This document shows positions 26,363 to 36,680 of a stretch of DNA of 64,000 nt, piece after piece. The stretch is from Streptomyces lydicus (GTDB lineage: Bacteria; Actinomycetota; Actinomycetes; Streptomycetales; Streptomycetaceae), in NCBI RefSeq assembly GCF_001729485.1, contig NZ_CP017157.1, positions 4,402,001-4,466,000 of the forward strand, in the 5' to 3' direction. The notes below the pieces were generated by a model, which made no database searches, was not told the DNA's origin, and was given only the letters and a program-made list of their open reading frames with translations. Position numbers and translations under genes: made by a program. How positions within the stretch are numbered: the first letter of the stretch is position 1; every line of letters begins with the position of its first letter.

Positions 26363-26738
26363 CCTCGGCCTCGGAGACGGTGAAGCCGAACCGTTCGGAG
26401 GCGGGCAGGTCCGCCAAGGGGTCGCCACCGGGGTGGACGTCCCGGATGGTGCCGCAGCCCGAGCACACCAAGTGGTGGTGGGGGCGGTGGGCGTTGGGGT
26501 CGTAGCGCTTGGCGCGGCCGTCGGTGGCCACCTCGGTGACCTCGCCGAGCGAGACGAGTTCGCCGAGGGTGTTGTAGACGGTCGCGCGGGAGATCTCCGG
26601 CAGCCGGGTGGTGGCGCGCGCGAGCACCTCGTCCGCGGTGAGGTGGATGTGGTCGCCGTCGAGTACCTCGGCGACCACCCGGCGCTGGGCGGTCATCCGC
26701 CAACCACGTCCGCGAAGCCGGTCCAGCAGGTCACTCAT
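26322..26738 (-). CDS. furA: Fur-family regulator of katG (FurA/CatR type)
   Basis: A 138-residue Fur protein. The winged helix covers residues about 10-80 (MTAQRRVVAEVL, ISRATVYNTLGELVSLG), and the C-terminal half carries HRPHHHLVC, CSGCG and CPDC, giving the regulatory metal site and a structural zinc CxxC pair. It is divergent from katG, the arrangement of the FurA/CatR/FurS redox repressors of Streptomyces, which release the catalase-peroxidase promoter under oxidative stress. A TAGGCT -10-like hexamer ends 8 bp before its ATG, so its own transcript is nearly leaderless. Confidence 0.88.
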   Translation of the reverse strand: MSDLLDRLRGRGWRMTAQRRVVAEVLDGDHIHLTADEVLARATTRLPEISRATVYNTLGELVSLGEVTEVATDGRAKRYDPNAHRPHHHLVCSGCGTIRDVHPGGDPLADLPASERFGFTVSEAEVTYRGLCPDCARA

Positions 26739-26799
26739 GCCCACCCAGCCTAACTGTGCGTCGTGCGAGGAATGATTCCGTACGGGTCTGGTTGTTGTA

Positions 26800-26827
26800 T
26801 TGACTTGGACTTGGTCCATCGTAGGAT
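26800..26827 (+). promoter_or_regulatory. katG promoter with FurA-type dyad
   Basis: TTGACT (26800-26805), a 16-bp spacer and TAGGAT (26822-26827). Inside the spacer lies TGGAC-TTG-GTCCA (26806-26818), a perfect 5-bp dyad well placed for a repressor to block polymerase; the adjacent FurA-type protein is the likely binder. Confidence 0.6.
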
Positions 26828-26873
26828 CGGTTCCGGCGGCAGCCAAGGGACAGGACAACAGCAGGGAAAGCCC

Positions 26874-27167
26874 GTGACGGTGCAGGAAACGGGTCCGCTC
26901 ACCACCGGCTCCGGTGCCCTGATCGCGGACGACCAGATCAGCGAGCAGGCGGGTCTCGACGGCCCGGCGCTCGGCCAGGAGCAGGTCCTGCTGGAGAAGC
27001 TTGCCCACTTCCGCCTCGAGTTCAACCGCGAGCGCATCGTCCACGCGTGCGACACCGGCGCCCGGGCGGTCACCGCCTCGGCGGCCGGGGATCGCCTCCG
27101 GGGTGCACGAGCGGGTGCCGGCTCCTGGGGCCTGGGCCCCCACTGTTCCACCGCCCGCAGTTCCTGA
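26874..27167 (+). pseudogene. Remnant of a monofunctional catalase N-terminus
   Basis: A 97-codon frame between the katG promoter and katG, with GCAGGGAAAG as ribosome binding site. Residues about 5-60 read like the start of a KatA-type haem catalase: GPLTTGSGALIADDQISEQ, then GPALGQEQVLLEKLAHF and FNRERIVHA, the last being the segment that leads into the haem-site His in intact enzymes. After VHACDTGA the similarity stops and the rest is Ala/Gly/Arg-rich to the stop. The haem-binding parts are absent, so no catalase activity is possible. A three-residue insertion (RLE) splits the HF-NRER junction. Confidence 0.65.
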
Positions 27168-27176
27168 GCACCGTGA

Positions 27177-29429
<2,253 letters not shown>

Positions 29430-29441
29430 CGCGACTGACCG

Positions 29442-29500
29442 GATCGGACTCGTCCGATCATGACGTCCAGGTTGGCCGGCCCGCGCCGGTCGACCTGGAC
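29442..29500 (+). terminator. Two tandem hairpins after katG
   Basis: GATCGGAC-TC-GTCCGATC (29442-29459) is a perfect 8-bp stem; GTCCAGGT (29465-29472) and ACCTGGAC (29493-29500) close a second, longer hairpin extended by GG-rich inner pairs. Confidence 0.65.
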
Positions 29501-29644
29501 GTTCGCGGTTTCGAGGGCCGGGTTCCCGGAAGGCGGGCCACAGGCGGCACGGGCCCGTGCGCGGTGCGTGGGAGGGGACCTCATAGGGTGGTGATCACAC
29601 TCGACACGGCGGCGGAACAGCCGCAGCACAACAGGGGGATCCGT

Positions 29645-30232
29645 ATGTCCGCGTACTCACCGCCGCCGCAGGGGCCCGCGCCCCACGGCCCCACGCCCTA
29701 TGGCCAGCCCGGTCAGCCCGGTCAGCCCAATCAGCCCGGTCAGCCCGGTCTGGCGCCTTACGGGCCGCCCGCCGGCCCGGGTGGCCCGGTCCCCTACGGA
29801 CCGCCCCCCGGTGGCGCCCTCCCCTACGGCCAGCAGCCGGCAAACGGGCATCCTCCGGTGCAACAGCAGCCCGGCGTACCGATGTTCACGCCGACCGGGC
29901 CGGCAAAGCGCCCCTGGCTGCGGCCGCTCATCGCGCTCGGGGCCGTCATCGTCGTCATGGGCGGGTTCTGGGTGCTGAGCACCGTGCTCGACGACGGCAA
30001 GCCCCCGGTGGAGGTCGCCCGCGATGCCCGGGTGGGCGACTGCCTGGAGAACCGCGGTACGCACGCGGACCCGGACCTGTACACCATCGCGTGCAGCGAC
30101 GCCAAGGCCGACTACAAGGTCATGATCGACGCGACGCTTCGCCACAAGTGTCCGGCGGAATTCGACGAGTACACCGAGCGCGGCGGCCGGACCGGAGAGA
30201 CCACGCTGTGTCTGACACCGGTGCGGCACTGA
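29645..30232 (+). CDS. LppU/SCO3897-like membrane-anchored protein
   Basis: A 195-residue protein: a Pro/Gly/Gln-rich cytoplasmic stretch (residues 1-85, with repeated GQPGQPxQPGQPG and PYGPP units), one transmembrane helix (LIALGAVIVVMGGFWVLSTVL) and an extracellular domain of about 85 residues with Cys pairs (VGDCLE, IACSDA, HKCPAE, TLCLTP). The DCLE...DPDLYTIACSDAKADYKV pattern fits the LppU/SCO3897 group of unknown function. ATG 29645; frames further upstream lie in the katG terminators. Confidence 0.75.
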   Translation: MSAYSPPPQGPAPHGPTPYGQPGQPGQPNQPGQPGLAPYGPPAGPGGPVPYGPPPGGALPYGQQPANGHPPVQQQPGVPMFTPTGPAKRPWLRPLIALGAVIVVMGGFWVLSTVLDDGKPPVEVARDARVGDCLENRGTHADPDLYTIACSDAKADYKVMIDATLRHKCPAEFDEYTERGGRTGETTLCLTPVRH

Positions 30233-30278
30233 CGCCCTGGCTGCGAGCCGCCCCTCGCCGTTCCGGCCGTCGGTGCGT

Positions 30279-30325
30279 GGGGCCGGGCCCGGCCCCGGTC
30301 AGCTGTGTGGCCGCGGGCCGGGCCC
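30279..30325. terminator. GC palindromes in a convergent junction
   Basis: GGGGCCGGGCCCGGCCCC (30279-30296) is a perfect 18-bp palindrome, followed by GCCGGGCCCGGC (about 30314-30325). They sit between two convergent genes and may end transcription from both sides. Confidence 0.45.
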
Positions 30326-30343
30326 GGCATCCGCCGTCGGCGG

Positions 30344-32161
30344 TCAGGGGTACGAGACCACCGTCGAGGGCACGGTCGAGGTGCCCGAGGTGGGGGCACC
30401 GGTGTTGTTGATCACGTGCTCGTACTGGCCCTTTCCGCCGAGCGAGACCACCAGCAGATCATGGAACTTCACACCGGGCTTGTTCGGGGCCTCGAAGCCG
30501 TGGTCCTGCCGGATGGTGGGGTCGACGTTGTAGTAGCAGTAGCTGCCCAGCCCCCACCCCTCGTGGGTGGTCACCGTGTCGGCGACCTTGTAGGCGGCGA
30601 ACCCCTTGGTGCCGCCGTTCTGCACCGCGGCCTGATTGGGCGCGTCGTACGCCTTCTCGTTCTGGAAGAAGACCGTCCGGCCCCGTTCGCCGCGCCACTC
30701 CACGTCGTACTTGTTGAAGTGCTCGACGAACAGCCCGGTCGCCAGGACGTCGGCGCCGTTGACGCGGACGCCGTAGTCGGCGCGGTTGGTCTCCCAGCCC
30801 ACGCCGTCCCCGTGGTCGGCGCGCCAGACCCAGGTGTGGTCCACGATGGTGTGATTGCTGTTGATCACCATGCTGGTGGTGGCCAGACCCGGTCCTGCGC
30901 CACCGATCCGTATGAACACGTCCTGCACCGTCGTGGGGTTGGCGGCATGGTTCGCGGACGCTCCCGCCGGGCCGACCTCCAGCAGGGTGGCCGAGTTGAC
31001 CGGGCCGGCGTCGATGAGGAAGCCCGCCAGGCGCACCCCGTCGACGTCGGCGACCTTCAGGGCCGTCACACCGTTGCCCGGCACGAGCGTGGCGTATCCG
31101 AGGCCCAGTACGACGGTGCCCGCGCGCTGCACGGCGATCGGTCGGTCGAGGTGGTAAATGCCGGGGGTGAGCAGCAGGTTGAGGCCCTGGGCGAGGGCGG
31201 CGTTGAGGGTGGCGGCGTCGTTGCCGGGCCTGGCCACGTAGAACTGGCCCAGGGGCACGGACTCGCCCCGGGGTGTGCCGTTTCCCCAGGTGGTGCCGCG
31301 GGCGTTGACCCGTAGCTCGGGCAGGAACACCCGGTAGTCGCCGCCCTGCAGATGGAGGAAGGGCTTCTCGCGTGAGACGGGGGTGGTGTCCAACGTGGTG
31401 TAGGGCGGGTCGGGGAAGGTCTGCCCGGGTGCTCCCGTGACCCCGGAGAACACCATGTTCCACACGGCGTTGTTCCAGCCGCCCACCGAGCTGTCGCGGG
31501 TGTACCACTGCTGCTGGGAGTACGGTCCCACCGTGCCGTCGATACGGCTGTCGGCGATGTATCCGCCGCTGGCCCAGCCGTAGCCGTTAGGTGCGAGGTT
31601 CAGTCCGCCCTTGACGTGCATCCGCCGGAACGGTGCCGCCTGGGCCACGGCCCACCTGTTGGTGCCGTTGACGGGGTTGAGTGCGAGGTTCTCCGCCGAG
31701 CGCCAGAAGTTCTGCGTCGCATTGCCGTTGAACCAGCCGGCGTCGACGGTGACATCGCCGTTGATGGTCGTGTCGTCGGGCGACAGGCCCAGGCCGGCGA
31801 TCGAGGTGTAGAAGCCGAGCTGGGCATTCAGTCCGTTGTACGTGCCGGGCTTGAACAGCAGCGCATACCTGCCGGGGCCGAACTGCGCCGATTCCTGCTG
31901 CTTGAAGATCTGGTCGAGCTTGCCCTGGATGTCGGGCGTGCCGGGGTCGAAGACCAGCACGTTCGGTCCGAGGTCGCCGCCACCGGGCAGCGCGTCGGCG
32001 GTGGCGGGCCGGTGTGCGGCGGGCGCCGCGGCGGCCCGGGCGGAGAGGGCGGGCAGGCCGGCGGCGGGCACCGCGGCGGCGAGCGCGGTCAGGACTCTGC
32101 GGCGCGACGGGTGCGACGGGCCGTCCGCCGCGCCCTCGGTGGGGGGTGGGGTCGTGGGCAT
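30344..32161 (-). CDS. Secreted right-handed beta-helix protein (GH55-like)
   Basis: A 605-residue protein with a twin-arginine-type signal (SRRRVLTALAAAVPAAGLPAL). The mature chain is rich in the short hydrophobic/Gly/Asn repeats of parallel beta-helix enzymes (for example GLGLSPDDTTINGDVTVDAG, VDGVRLAGFLIDAG, VRVNGADVLATGLFVEHF) and in aromatic residues; such proteins are often mislabelled adenylyl cyclase. It resembles the twin-helix layout of GH55 beta-1,3-glucanases, but I cannot identify the catalytic Glu with certainty. GGGAGA precedes ATG 32161. A LacI/CebR-like box upstream fits control by sugar availability. Confidence 0.75.
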   Translation of the reverse strand: MPTTPPPTEGAADGPSHPSRRRVLTALAAAVPAAGLPALSARAAAAPAAHRPATADALPGGGDLGPNVLVFDPGTPDIQGKLDQIFKQQESAQFGPGRYALLFKPGTYNGLNAQLGFYTSIAGLGLSPDDTTINGDVTVDAGWFNGNATQNFWRSAENLALNPVNGTNRWAVAQAAPFRRMHVKGGLNLAPNGYGWASGGYIADSRIDGTVGPYSQQQWYTRDSSVGGWNNAVWNMVFSGVTGAPGQTFPDPPYTTLDTTPVSREKPFLHLQGGDYRVFLPELRVNARGTTWGNGTPRGESVPLGQFYVARPGNDAATLNAALAQGLNLLLTPGIYHLDRPIAVQRAGTVVLGLGYATLVPGNGVTALKVADVDGVRLAGFLIDAGPVNSATLLEVGPAGASANHAANPTTVQDVFIRIGGAGPGLATTSMVINSNHTIVDHTWVWRADHGDGVGWETNRADYGVRVNGADVLATGLFVEHFNKYDVEWRGERGRTVFFQNEKAYDAPNQAAVQNGGTKGFAAYKVADTVTTHEGWGLGSYCYYNVDPTIRQDHGFEAPNKPGVKFHDLLVVSLGGKGQYEHVINNTGAPTSGTSTVPSTVVSYP

Positions 32162-32189
32162 GGCAATCTCCCGATTCGGATTCAGGAAA

Positions 32190-32220
32190 TGAACGATTGA
32201 CGTTCATGGGAGCGCTCTCT
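32190..32220 (-). promoter_or_regulatory. CebR/LacI-like box and adjoining inverted repeat
   Basis: TGAACG-ATTGA-CGTTCA (32190-32206, perfect 6-bp arms) abuts TGGGAGCGCTCTCT (32207-32220), close to the TGGGAGCGCTCCCA sites bound by CebR-type LacI repressors in front of Streptomyces polysaccharide hydrolase genes. It lies about 30-60 bp upstream of the beta-helix gene start. Confidence 0.55.
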
Positions 32221-32435
32221 TGCCCGATGCATGTTCACCATGTGCCAACGGTGCGTCAAGAGTTTCGTCCGGAATCCTGGCAAGCCGATGCCGCTGCTGC
32301 TTCATCAGGCTTGCTGTTCAGGGGAGTTGATGGCCTTTTGGGCCGGTGTGGAGCTGTCCGGGCCAAGCCGGCCTTGCCTTCAGGAGATGTCGGGTCATCG
32401 GGAGTGGCCGCCGGTGTCGGTCCGCCGGCGGCCGG

Positions 32436-33353
32436 CTACGCCTCCGCGACGAGGAACTGCTCGGCCCGGGGCGGGCGCAGGCCGTCGTGACGATCGGCGA
32501 AGTACCGGGCGGCCAGGTCGTCAGGAGAGACGTGCACCGCCTTCGCGAACCCGGCCTCCAGTGCTGCTCGCCGCATCTCCTCAGGGGAGTAGAGGCTGAT
32601 GAACGGGGTGCCCGAAGCTGCGGCGTTGCGCATCGAGAACTCCTGGACCTGTCGCTGGTCCGGGTCGTACATGTCGAGCGGCAGCAGGAACGTCGTGGCG
32701 AACACGGAGCCCGGTGCGAGCACGGCGGCCTGCCGCAGCGTCGCGGTGTTGGCCTCGGGGGTGAGGTACATGCTGACGCCGGTGGACGCGACGACCGTCG
32801 GCTTGCGCGGGTCGAACCCGGCGGCGGTCAGCCGCTCCCACCACGAGTCGCCGGCCTCGAAGTCGACGGGCACCAGGGTCAGCCAGGACGGGATGCCGTA
32901 GCCGAGTGCGGCCAGGCGCCGCCGCTTCCACGCCTGTGTGCCCGGCTGATCGACCTCGAAAACGGTGAGGCGGGAACCGACCTCGGGACGCCGCTGGGCG
33001 AAGGTGTCCAGGCCCGCGCCGAGGATGACGTACTGCGCCGCGCCGGCCTCGACGCGTTCGGCGACGAGGTCCTCGACGAAGCGGGCGCGGGCGACGATGG
33101 ACGCACGGACACCGCTGATGCCCGGCATGGTCATGTCGCCGCGCTCCCGCCAGTTCCGCCCGGGGTCGGCGAGCTTCAGCCCGATCTCGTCGTGGAGCAC
33201 GTGGGGCGGGGCGTCGGCCGCGACGTGCAGGGCGCGCCAGAGAGCGACGCGCACGGCGGTGTGGTCGGGTTCCCCGCTGCCGGCAGGGCGCTGCCCACCG
33301 GCCGCAGCGGCGTCGGGTTCGCGCAGGTCGGAGAGGCGTCCCCGGTCAGTCAT
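32436..33353 (-). CDS. SAM-dependent methyltransferase (TIGR00027/PPM2-like)
   Basis: A 305-residue class I methyltransferase of the large actinobacterial TIGR00027 group. QYVILGAGLDTFAQR is the SAM-binding motif I, VFEVDQPGTQAWKRRRL motif II, and ASTGVSMYLTPEAN a family motif. Substrate unknown. The ATG at 33353 lies inside the end of the VOC gene (8-bp overlap), with GAAGGG upstream. It is the third gene of the ribbon-helix-helix/VOC/methyltransferase operon. Confidence 0.87.
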   Translation of the reverse strand: MTDRGRLSDLREPDAAAAGGQRPAGSGEPDHTAVRVALWRALHVAADAPPHVLHDEIGLKLADPGRNWRERGDMTMPGISGVRASIVARARFVEDLVAERVEAGAAQYVILGAGLDTFAQRRPEVGSRLTVFEVDQPGTQAWKRRRLAALGYGIPSWLTLVPVDFEAGDSWWERLTAAGFDPRKPTVVASTGVSMYLTPEANTATLRQAAVLAPGSVFATTFLLPLDMYDPDQRQVQEFSMRNAAASGTPFISLYSPEEMRRAALEAGFAKAVHVSPDDLAARYFADRHDGLRPPRAEQFLVAEA

Positions 33354-33723
33354 ACTGCTGCCCTTCGGGGCCGTCGTTGCCCTCGGGCAGGGGTGCCTCC
33401 AGAGCGACGATCCGCCCGTCGGGGTCGCGGACCAGTGCCTGGCGGACGCCCCAGTGCGTCGACGTGAACGGCTGGGCGAAATCCGGTGCGCGTTCGGGCG
33501 CGAAGGTCTCGGCGTCGGCCACCTTGAGCACGGGGATGGTGGTGAGTTCGCGCTCGTGCTGCTCGACGATGAACACGTAGGGCCCTCCGGCCGGATGGGA
33601 CCAGTGACCCGAGCCGTGGTCGGTCTCCAGGACGCTCTCGAAGCCGAGCGACTTCCAGAACGCGGCGGTCGCACCGTAGTTGCGGGTCTCGACGAGGAAT
33701 CCCTCGATGCCGTCAGTCGTCAT
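33346..33723 (-). CDS. VOC-family (glyoxalase-like) protein
   Basis: A 125-residue vicinal-oxygen-chelate protein with the two beta-alpha-beta-beta-beta units: [22 protein letters not shown] and [19 protein letters not shown]. Members bind metal and act as lyases, dioxygenases or resistance-type binding proteins; the metal ligands are not clear enough here to choose. GAGGAGAGC precedes ATG 33723. It overlaps the ribbon-helix-helix gene by 11 bp and the methyltransferase by 8 bp. Confidence 0.85.
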   Translation of the reverse strand: MTTDGIEGFLVETRNYGATAAFWKSLGFESVLETDHGSGHWSHPAGGPYVFIVEQHERELTTIPVLKVADAETFAPERAPDFAQPFTSTHWGVRQALVRDPDGRIVALEAPLPEGNDGPEGQQYD

Positions 33724-33892
33724 GCGTGCTCTCCTCTGCTGCGGTGGCGACGCGCCGGAGGTACTCGGTCAGGGCCGTCTCGACTATCGCGGAGAGTGAG
33801 CGCTCGGCGTCGACGGCGTGATGCTTGACCTCGCGAATGAGGTCGACGGGCAGGTAGACGTTGAACTGCTTTACCGGTCTCTCGGCGGGCAT
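33713..33892 (-). CDS. Ribbon-helix-helix (CopG/Arc-like) regulator
   Basis: A 59-residue protein too short for many gene callers. [19 protein letters not shown] gives the DNA-contacting beta-strand and helix A, and [17 protein letters not shown] helix B of a ribbon-helix-helix dimer. Its ATG lies inside a 40-bp near-perfect palindrome, which would make it an autorepressor; a TAGCAT hexamer 7 bp before the ATG suggests a leaderless transcript. The stop overlaps the VOC start by 11 bp. No toxin-like gene follows, so this looks like a regulator of the VOC/methyltransferase pair and not a classical toxin-antitoxin unit. Confidence 0.8.
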   Translation of the reverse strand: MPAERPVKQFNVYLPVDLIREVKHHAVDAERSLSAIVETALTEYLRRVATAAEESTHDD

Positions 33893-33924
33893 ATCTAGAA
33901 TGCTAGCACTCTAGATATGCCCGC
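33885..33924. promoter_or_regulatory. 40-bp near-perfect palindrome, operator of the RHH operon
   Basis: GCGGGCATATCTAGAATGCT and AGCACTCTAGATATGCCCGC are inverted copies with a single mismatch. CTAG occurs three times at exact 8-bp steps (33895, 33903, 33911), as expected for cooperative binding of ribbon-helix-helix dimers. It covers the presumed -10 and the start codon of the regulator. Confidence 0.75.
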
Positions 33925-33990
33925 GCGTGATCGGCGTCACACCGCCGCGGGCATGCTCCGGCCGCGGCGGTGCGACCCACCGAACGCGTT

Positions 33991-34764
33991 CTAGAAAGCG
34001 GAGTTGGCGAACCAACGCAGGAGCAGATCCTGATCGCCTACGACCGCGACGACCTCGGCGTCGTGGCGCCGACGACCGTAGAGCAGCAGGAGGAGGTCGG
34101 CCGCGGTCGCCTCGACGGTCGCGTCCACCGTGACGTCCGCCGTACGGCCGGCCGGGGCGAGCCCGAAGCCGTCGGGGCGCAGGGTGACGAGCCAGTCGGC
34201 GTCCGCGTCAGTGGCGCGGAAGCGGAGGGTGTCGCCGGCCCCGCGCAGGTTGGCCACCTTGGGGGCGAAGAACGCGGCGAAGGGCAGGTTGACGAGGAAC
34301 TCGTCGATGCCGTCGATCGCGAGCGCGCGGTCGATGACGGGCGGGAGCCCGAGGGCCAGCTCGGCGTCGACCCGGTGCACCAACGTCTCGAAGAGCATCC
34401 GGCGCGCCCAGAAGCGGGCGTGCTGGTCAGCACCCCAGGCCCACATCGGCAGGTTCGGGTCGGTGGCCGCGAACGCCTCGGCGGCCACGGCCGCGCTCTC
34501 CTCCAGCCAGCGGGGGTACGCGTCGGCGCTCGCCGGGAGCCGAAGCTCCACCTCACGGCTTTGCGGGGGACTTTGGATGCGCGCGTGCAGCAGCACCGAG
34601 AACCAGCGCTGCACACTTCCGGCGTGCTTGACCAGCTCGGCCAGCGTCCAGTCGGGGCAGGTGGGCACGGGGGTTGCCAGGTCGGCCCCGTTGAGGACGG
34701 CGGTGAACTTCGCGGTCTCGGCCGCCACGGCTGCGTGGTGGTCGACGGACTGCCGGTGGGTCAT
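33991..34764 (-). CDS. Mycothiol-dependent maleylpyruvate isomerase-like protein (DinB superfamily)
   Basis: A 257-residue protein. The N-terminal DinB-like four-helix bundle has the metal-site His positions of the family (VDHHAAV, LVKHAGSVQRW, LVHRVDAELA), and the C-terminal domain (about residues 165-250, DADADWLVTLRPDGF onward) is the small alpha/beta domain of mycothiol-dependent maleylpyruvate isomerases. Such proteins use mycothiol or related thiols; the substrate is rarely known. GAAGGAACGAG precedes ATG 34764. Same strand as the RHH operon but separated from it by the palindrome. Confidence 0.82.
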   Translation of the reverse strand: MTHRQSVDHHAAVAAETAKFTAVLNGADLATPVPTCPDWTLAELVKHAGSVQRWFSVLLHARIQSPPQSREVELRLPASADAYPRWLEESAAVAAEAFAATDPNLPMWAWGADQHARFWARRMLFETLVHRVDAELALGLPPVIDRALAIDGIDEFLVNLPFAAFFAPKVANLRGAGDTLRFRATDADADWLVTLRPDGFGLAPAGRTADVTVDATVEATAADLLLLLYGRRRHDAEVVAVVGDQDLLLRWFANSAF

Positions 34765-35195
34765 GGTCTCGTTCCTTCGGGCGGGTTGACCGACGGGCGG
34801 GCGGATCTCGGCGCACGCGGCCCCGACCGTCGACCGACGTGACGCCCCGGCGGCTACGGGAGCGGGGCGGCCCGCCCGCCACGAAGATCAATGTCTACTT
34901 AATTCATGCCTTACATCATTGACGTCCTTAAGCAATGCGGCGAAGGTAGACCTGAATGGTTCAGGTAGTCAAATATTCTCGCCGGGTCCCGCACGCCCCG
35001 ACGCCGCAAGGCCAGCGGCGCGCTGCGCCCGGCCGCCCGCGCACCGGCCGTACCCGATCCCTGACTCCGGGTACGTGGCCGGGATCACAGATCGGCGCAC
35101 ACGGCGGACGGAATGCCGTGACCGCGGGGAGGGTTGGCACCTGACGCATTCGTTGTACGTACACATACCGACTGGTACCTCCGAGGAGCACCCCC
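34765..35195. other. Divergent control region with inverted repeats, no gene
   Basis: 431 bp between divergent genes, with an AT-rich core at about 34890-34975. ACCTGAA-TGG-TTCAGGT (34950-34966) is a perfect 7-bp dyad that overlaps a minus-strand TTGACT. TGTACGTACA (35154-35163) is a 10-bp palindrome just upstream of the OYE gene. No coding frame is convincing. Confidence 0.55.
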
Positions 35196-36323
35196 GTGAC
35201 CGTCACCGCGTCCTCCGCCTCCCGCGCGGCCGAAATCCTGTCCCGGCCCGTCACGCTGAACGGCCTGACCGTCCCGAACCGCATCGCGATGGCGCCGATG
35301 ACGCGCATGTTCTCCCCCGGCGGCATCCCCGGCGAGGACGTCCGGTCGTACTACGCCCGGCGCGCCGCCGCGGGCGTGGGCCTGATCGTCACCGAGGGGA
35401 CCTACGTCGGCCACGATTCGGCCGGGCAGAGTGACCGGGTGCCGCGGTTCCACGGGGAGGAGCAGCTGGCGGGCTGGGCCAAGGTCGCCGAGGACGTGCA
35501 CGCGGCCGGCGGCACGATCGTCCCCCAGCTGTGGCACATCGGCATGGTCCGCAAGCAGGGCGAACCGCCGTTCGCCGACGCCCCCGCCGTCGGCCCCTCC
35601 GGCATACGCGTGGACGGTACCGAGGGCGCCGGCAAGGCGATGACCCAGGGCGACCTGGACGACGTCATCGGCGCCTTCGCCGAGGCCGCCGCGGCCGCGG
35701 AGCGCATCGGCTTCGACGGCGTGGAGCTGCACGGCGCCCACGGCTACCTGCTCGACCAGTTCCTGTGGGCGACCACGAACCGCCGCACCGACGCCTACGG
35801 CGGCGACCCGGTGGCCCGTGCGAAGTTCGCGGCCGAGATCGTCGCCGCGGTCCGCGACACCGTCTCGCCCGACTTCCCGGTGATCTTCCGCTACTCGCAG
35901 TGGAAGCAGGAAGCCTACGAGGCGCGGCTCGCCGAGACCCCGGAGCAGCTGGAGGCGATCCTGGCCCCGCTCGCCGCGGCCGGCGTCGACGCCTTCCACG
36001 CCTCCACCCGCCGCTACTGGCTCCCGGAGTTCGAGGGCTCGGACCTGAACCTGGCGGGCTGGACCAAGAAGCTCACCGGCAAGCCCGTCATCAGCGTCGG
36101 CTCGGTCGGCCTCGACGGCGACTTCCTCCGTGCCTTCGCGGGCGAGGGCGCCGCGGTCGGCAGCCTCGACAACCTCCTCGACCGCATGGAGCGCGACGAG
36201 TTCGACCTGGTCGCCGTCGGGCGCGCGCTGCTGCAGGACCCCGAGTGGGCGGCGAAGGTGCTCGGGAACCGGTTCGAGGAGCTCCAGCCGTACGATGCGG
36301 CGGCGCTGAAGACCCTGAGCTGA
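35196..36323 (+). CDS. NADH:flavin oxidoreductase / old yellow enzyme family
   Basis: A 375-residue FMN-dependent ene-reductase-like enzyme. NRIAMAPMTRMF is the FMN-contacting N-terminus, VPQLWHIGM the substrate-site segment, and GVELHGAHGYLLDQFL the HxxH pair that binds the carbonyl of the substrate; VAVGRALLQDPEW closes the barrel. Family members reduce alpha,beta-unsaturated carbonyls or nitro compounds with NAD(P)H. GTG 35196 follows CGAGGAG. Single gene ended by a strong terminator. Confidence 0.9.
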   Translation: MTVTASSASRAAEILSRPVTLNGLTVPNRIAMAPMTRMFSPGGIPGEDVRSYYARRAAAGVGLIVTEGTYVGHDSAGQSDRVPRFHGEEQLAGWAKVAEDVHAAGGTIVPQLWHIGMVRKQGEPPFADAPAVGPSGIRVDGTEGAGKAMTQGDLDDVIGAFAEAAAAAERIGFDGVELHGAHGYLLDQFLWATTNRRTDAYGGDPVARAKFAAEIVAAVRDTVSPDFPVIFRYSQWKQEAYEARLAETPEQLEAILAPLAAAGVDAFHASTRRYWLPEFEGSDLNLAGWTKKLTGKPVISVGSVGLDGDFLRAFAGEGAAVGSLDNLLDRMERDEFDLVAVGRALLQDPEWAAKVLGNRFEELQPYDAAALKTLS

Positions 36324-36346
36324 GTCCCTGGCCGCCGGTCCCGTTG

Positions 36347-36397
36347 ACGCGCCCCGGCCGCCCCGAACGCACTGCGCGCGGGGCGGCCGGGGCGCGT
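36347..36397 (+). terminator. Strong 18-bp stem terminator after the OYE gene
   Basis: ACGCGCCCCGGCCGCCCC (36347-36364) and GGGGCGGCCGGGGCGCGT (36380-36397) are perfectly complementary around a 15-nt loop, 23 bp after the stop codon. Confidence 0.8.
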
Positions 36398-36437
36398 GGC
36401 GGTTTCCGGCCGGCGGGAGTGCCGTCGGCCGCGCCGG

Positions 36438-36680
36438 TCAGTCGACCGGTTCCTGCGGCACGGGCTGGTCGCTGCGCACCCCAGGGGCTTTGGGGCGGCC
36501 GGTGCGGCCGGTGCCCGCCTGGTCGGTATCGGGGACGGTCTCGTCGGGGCCCTGGCCCTCGTGCTCCGACAGCTGGGGGCTCCACGGGTCAGGAACCGGG
36601 CTGGCGGCATCGGCCTGCTGACTGGGGAGGTCGTGGGGCACCGGGGTGGAGTCGTCGCTGGTCGTGTCACGCCGGGACAT
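36438..36680 (-). CDS. Small Pro/Asp-rich hypothetical protein
   Basis: An 80-residue hydrophilic, probably disordered protein (many Pro, Asp, Gln, Thr). ATG 36680 has GAGGAGCGG upstream, which is why I accept it; the longer frame to 36854 has no site. Family not recognised. It faces the terminator of the OYE gene. Confidence 0.5.
   Translation of the reverse strand: MSRRDTTSDDSTPVPHDLPSQQADAASPVPDPWSPQLSEHEGQGPDETVPDTDQAGTGRTGRPKAPGVRSDQPVPQEPVD

Noticed and set aside
33713..33892. Antitoxin of a toxin-antitoxin pair
   Set aside because: The ribbon-helix-helix fold would fit, but the overlapping downstream genes are VOC and methyltransferase enzymes and no toxin-like gene is adjacent.
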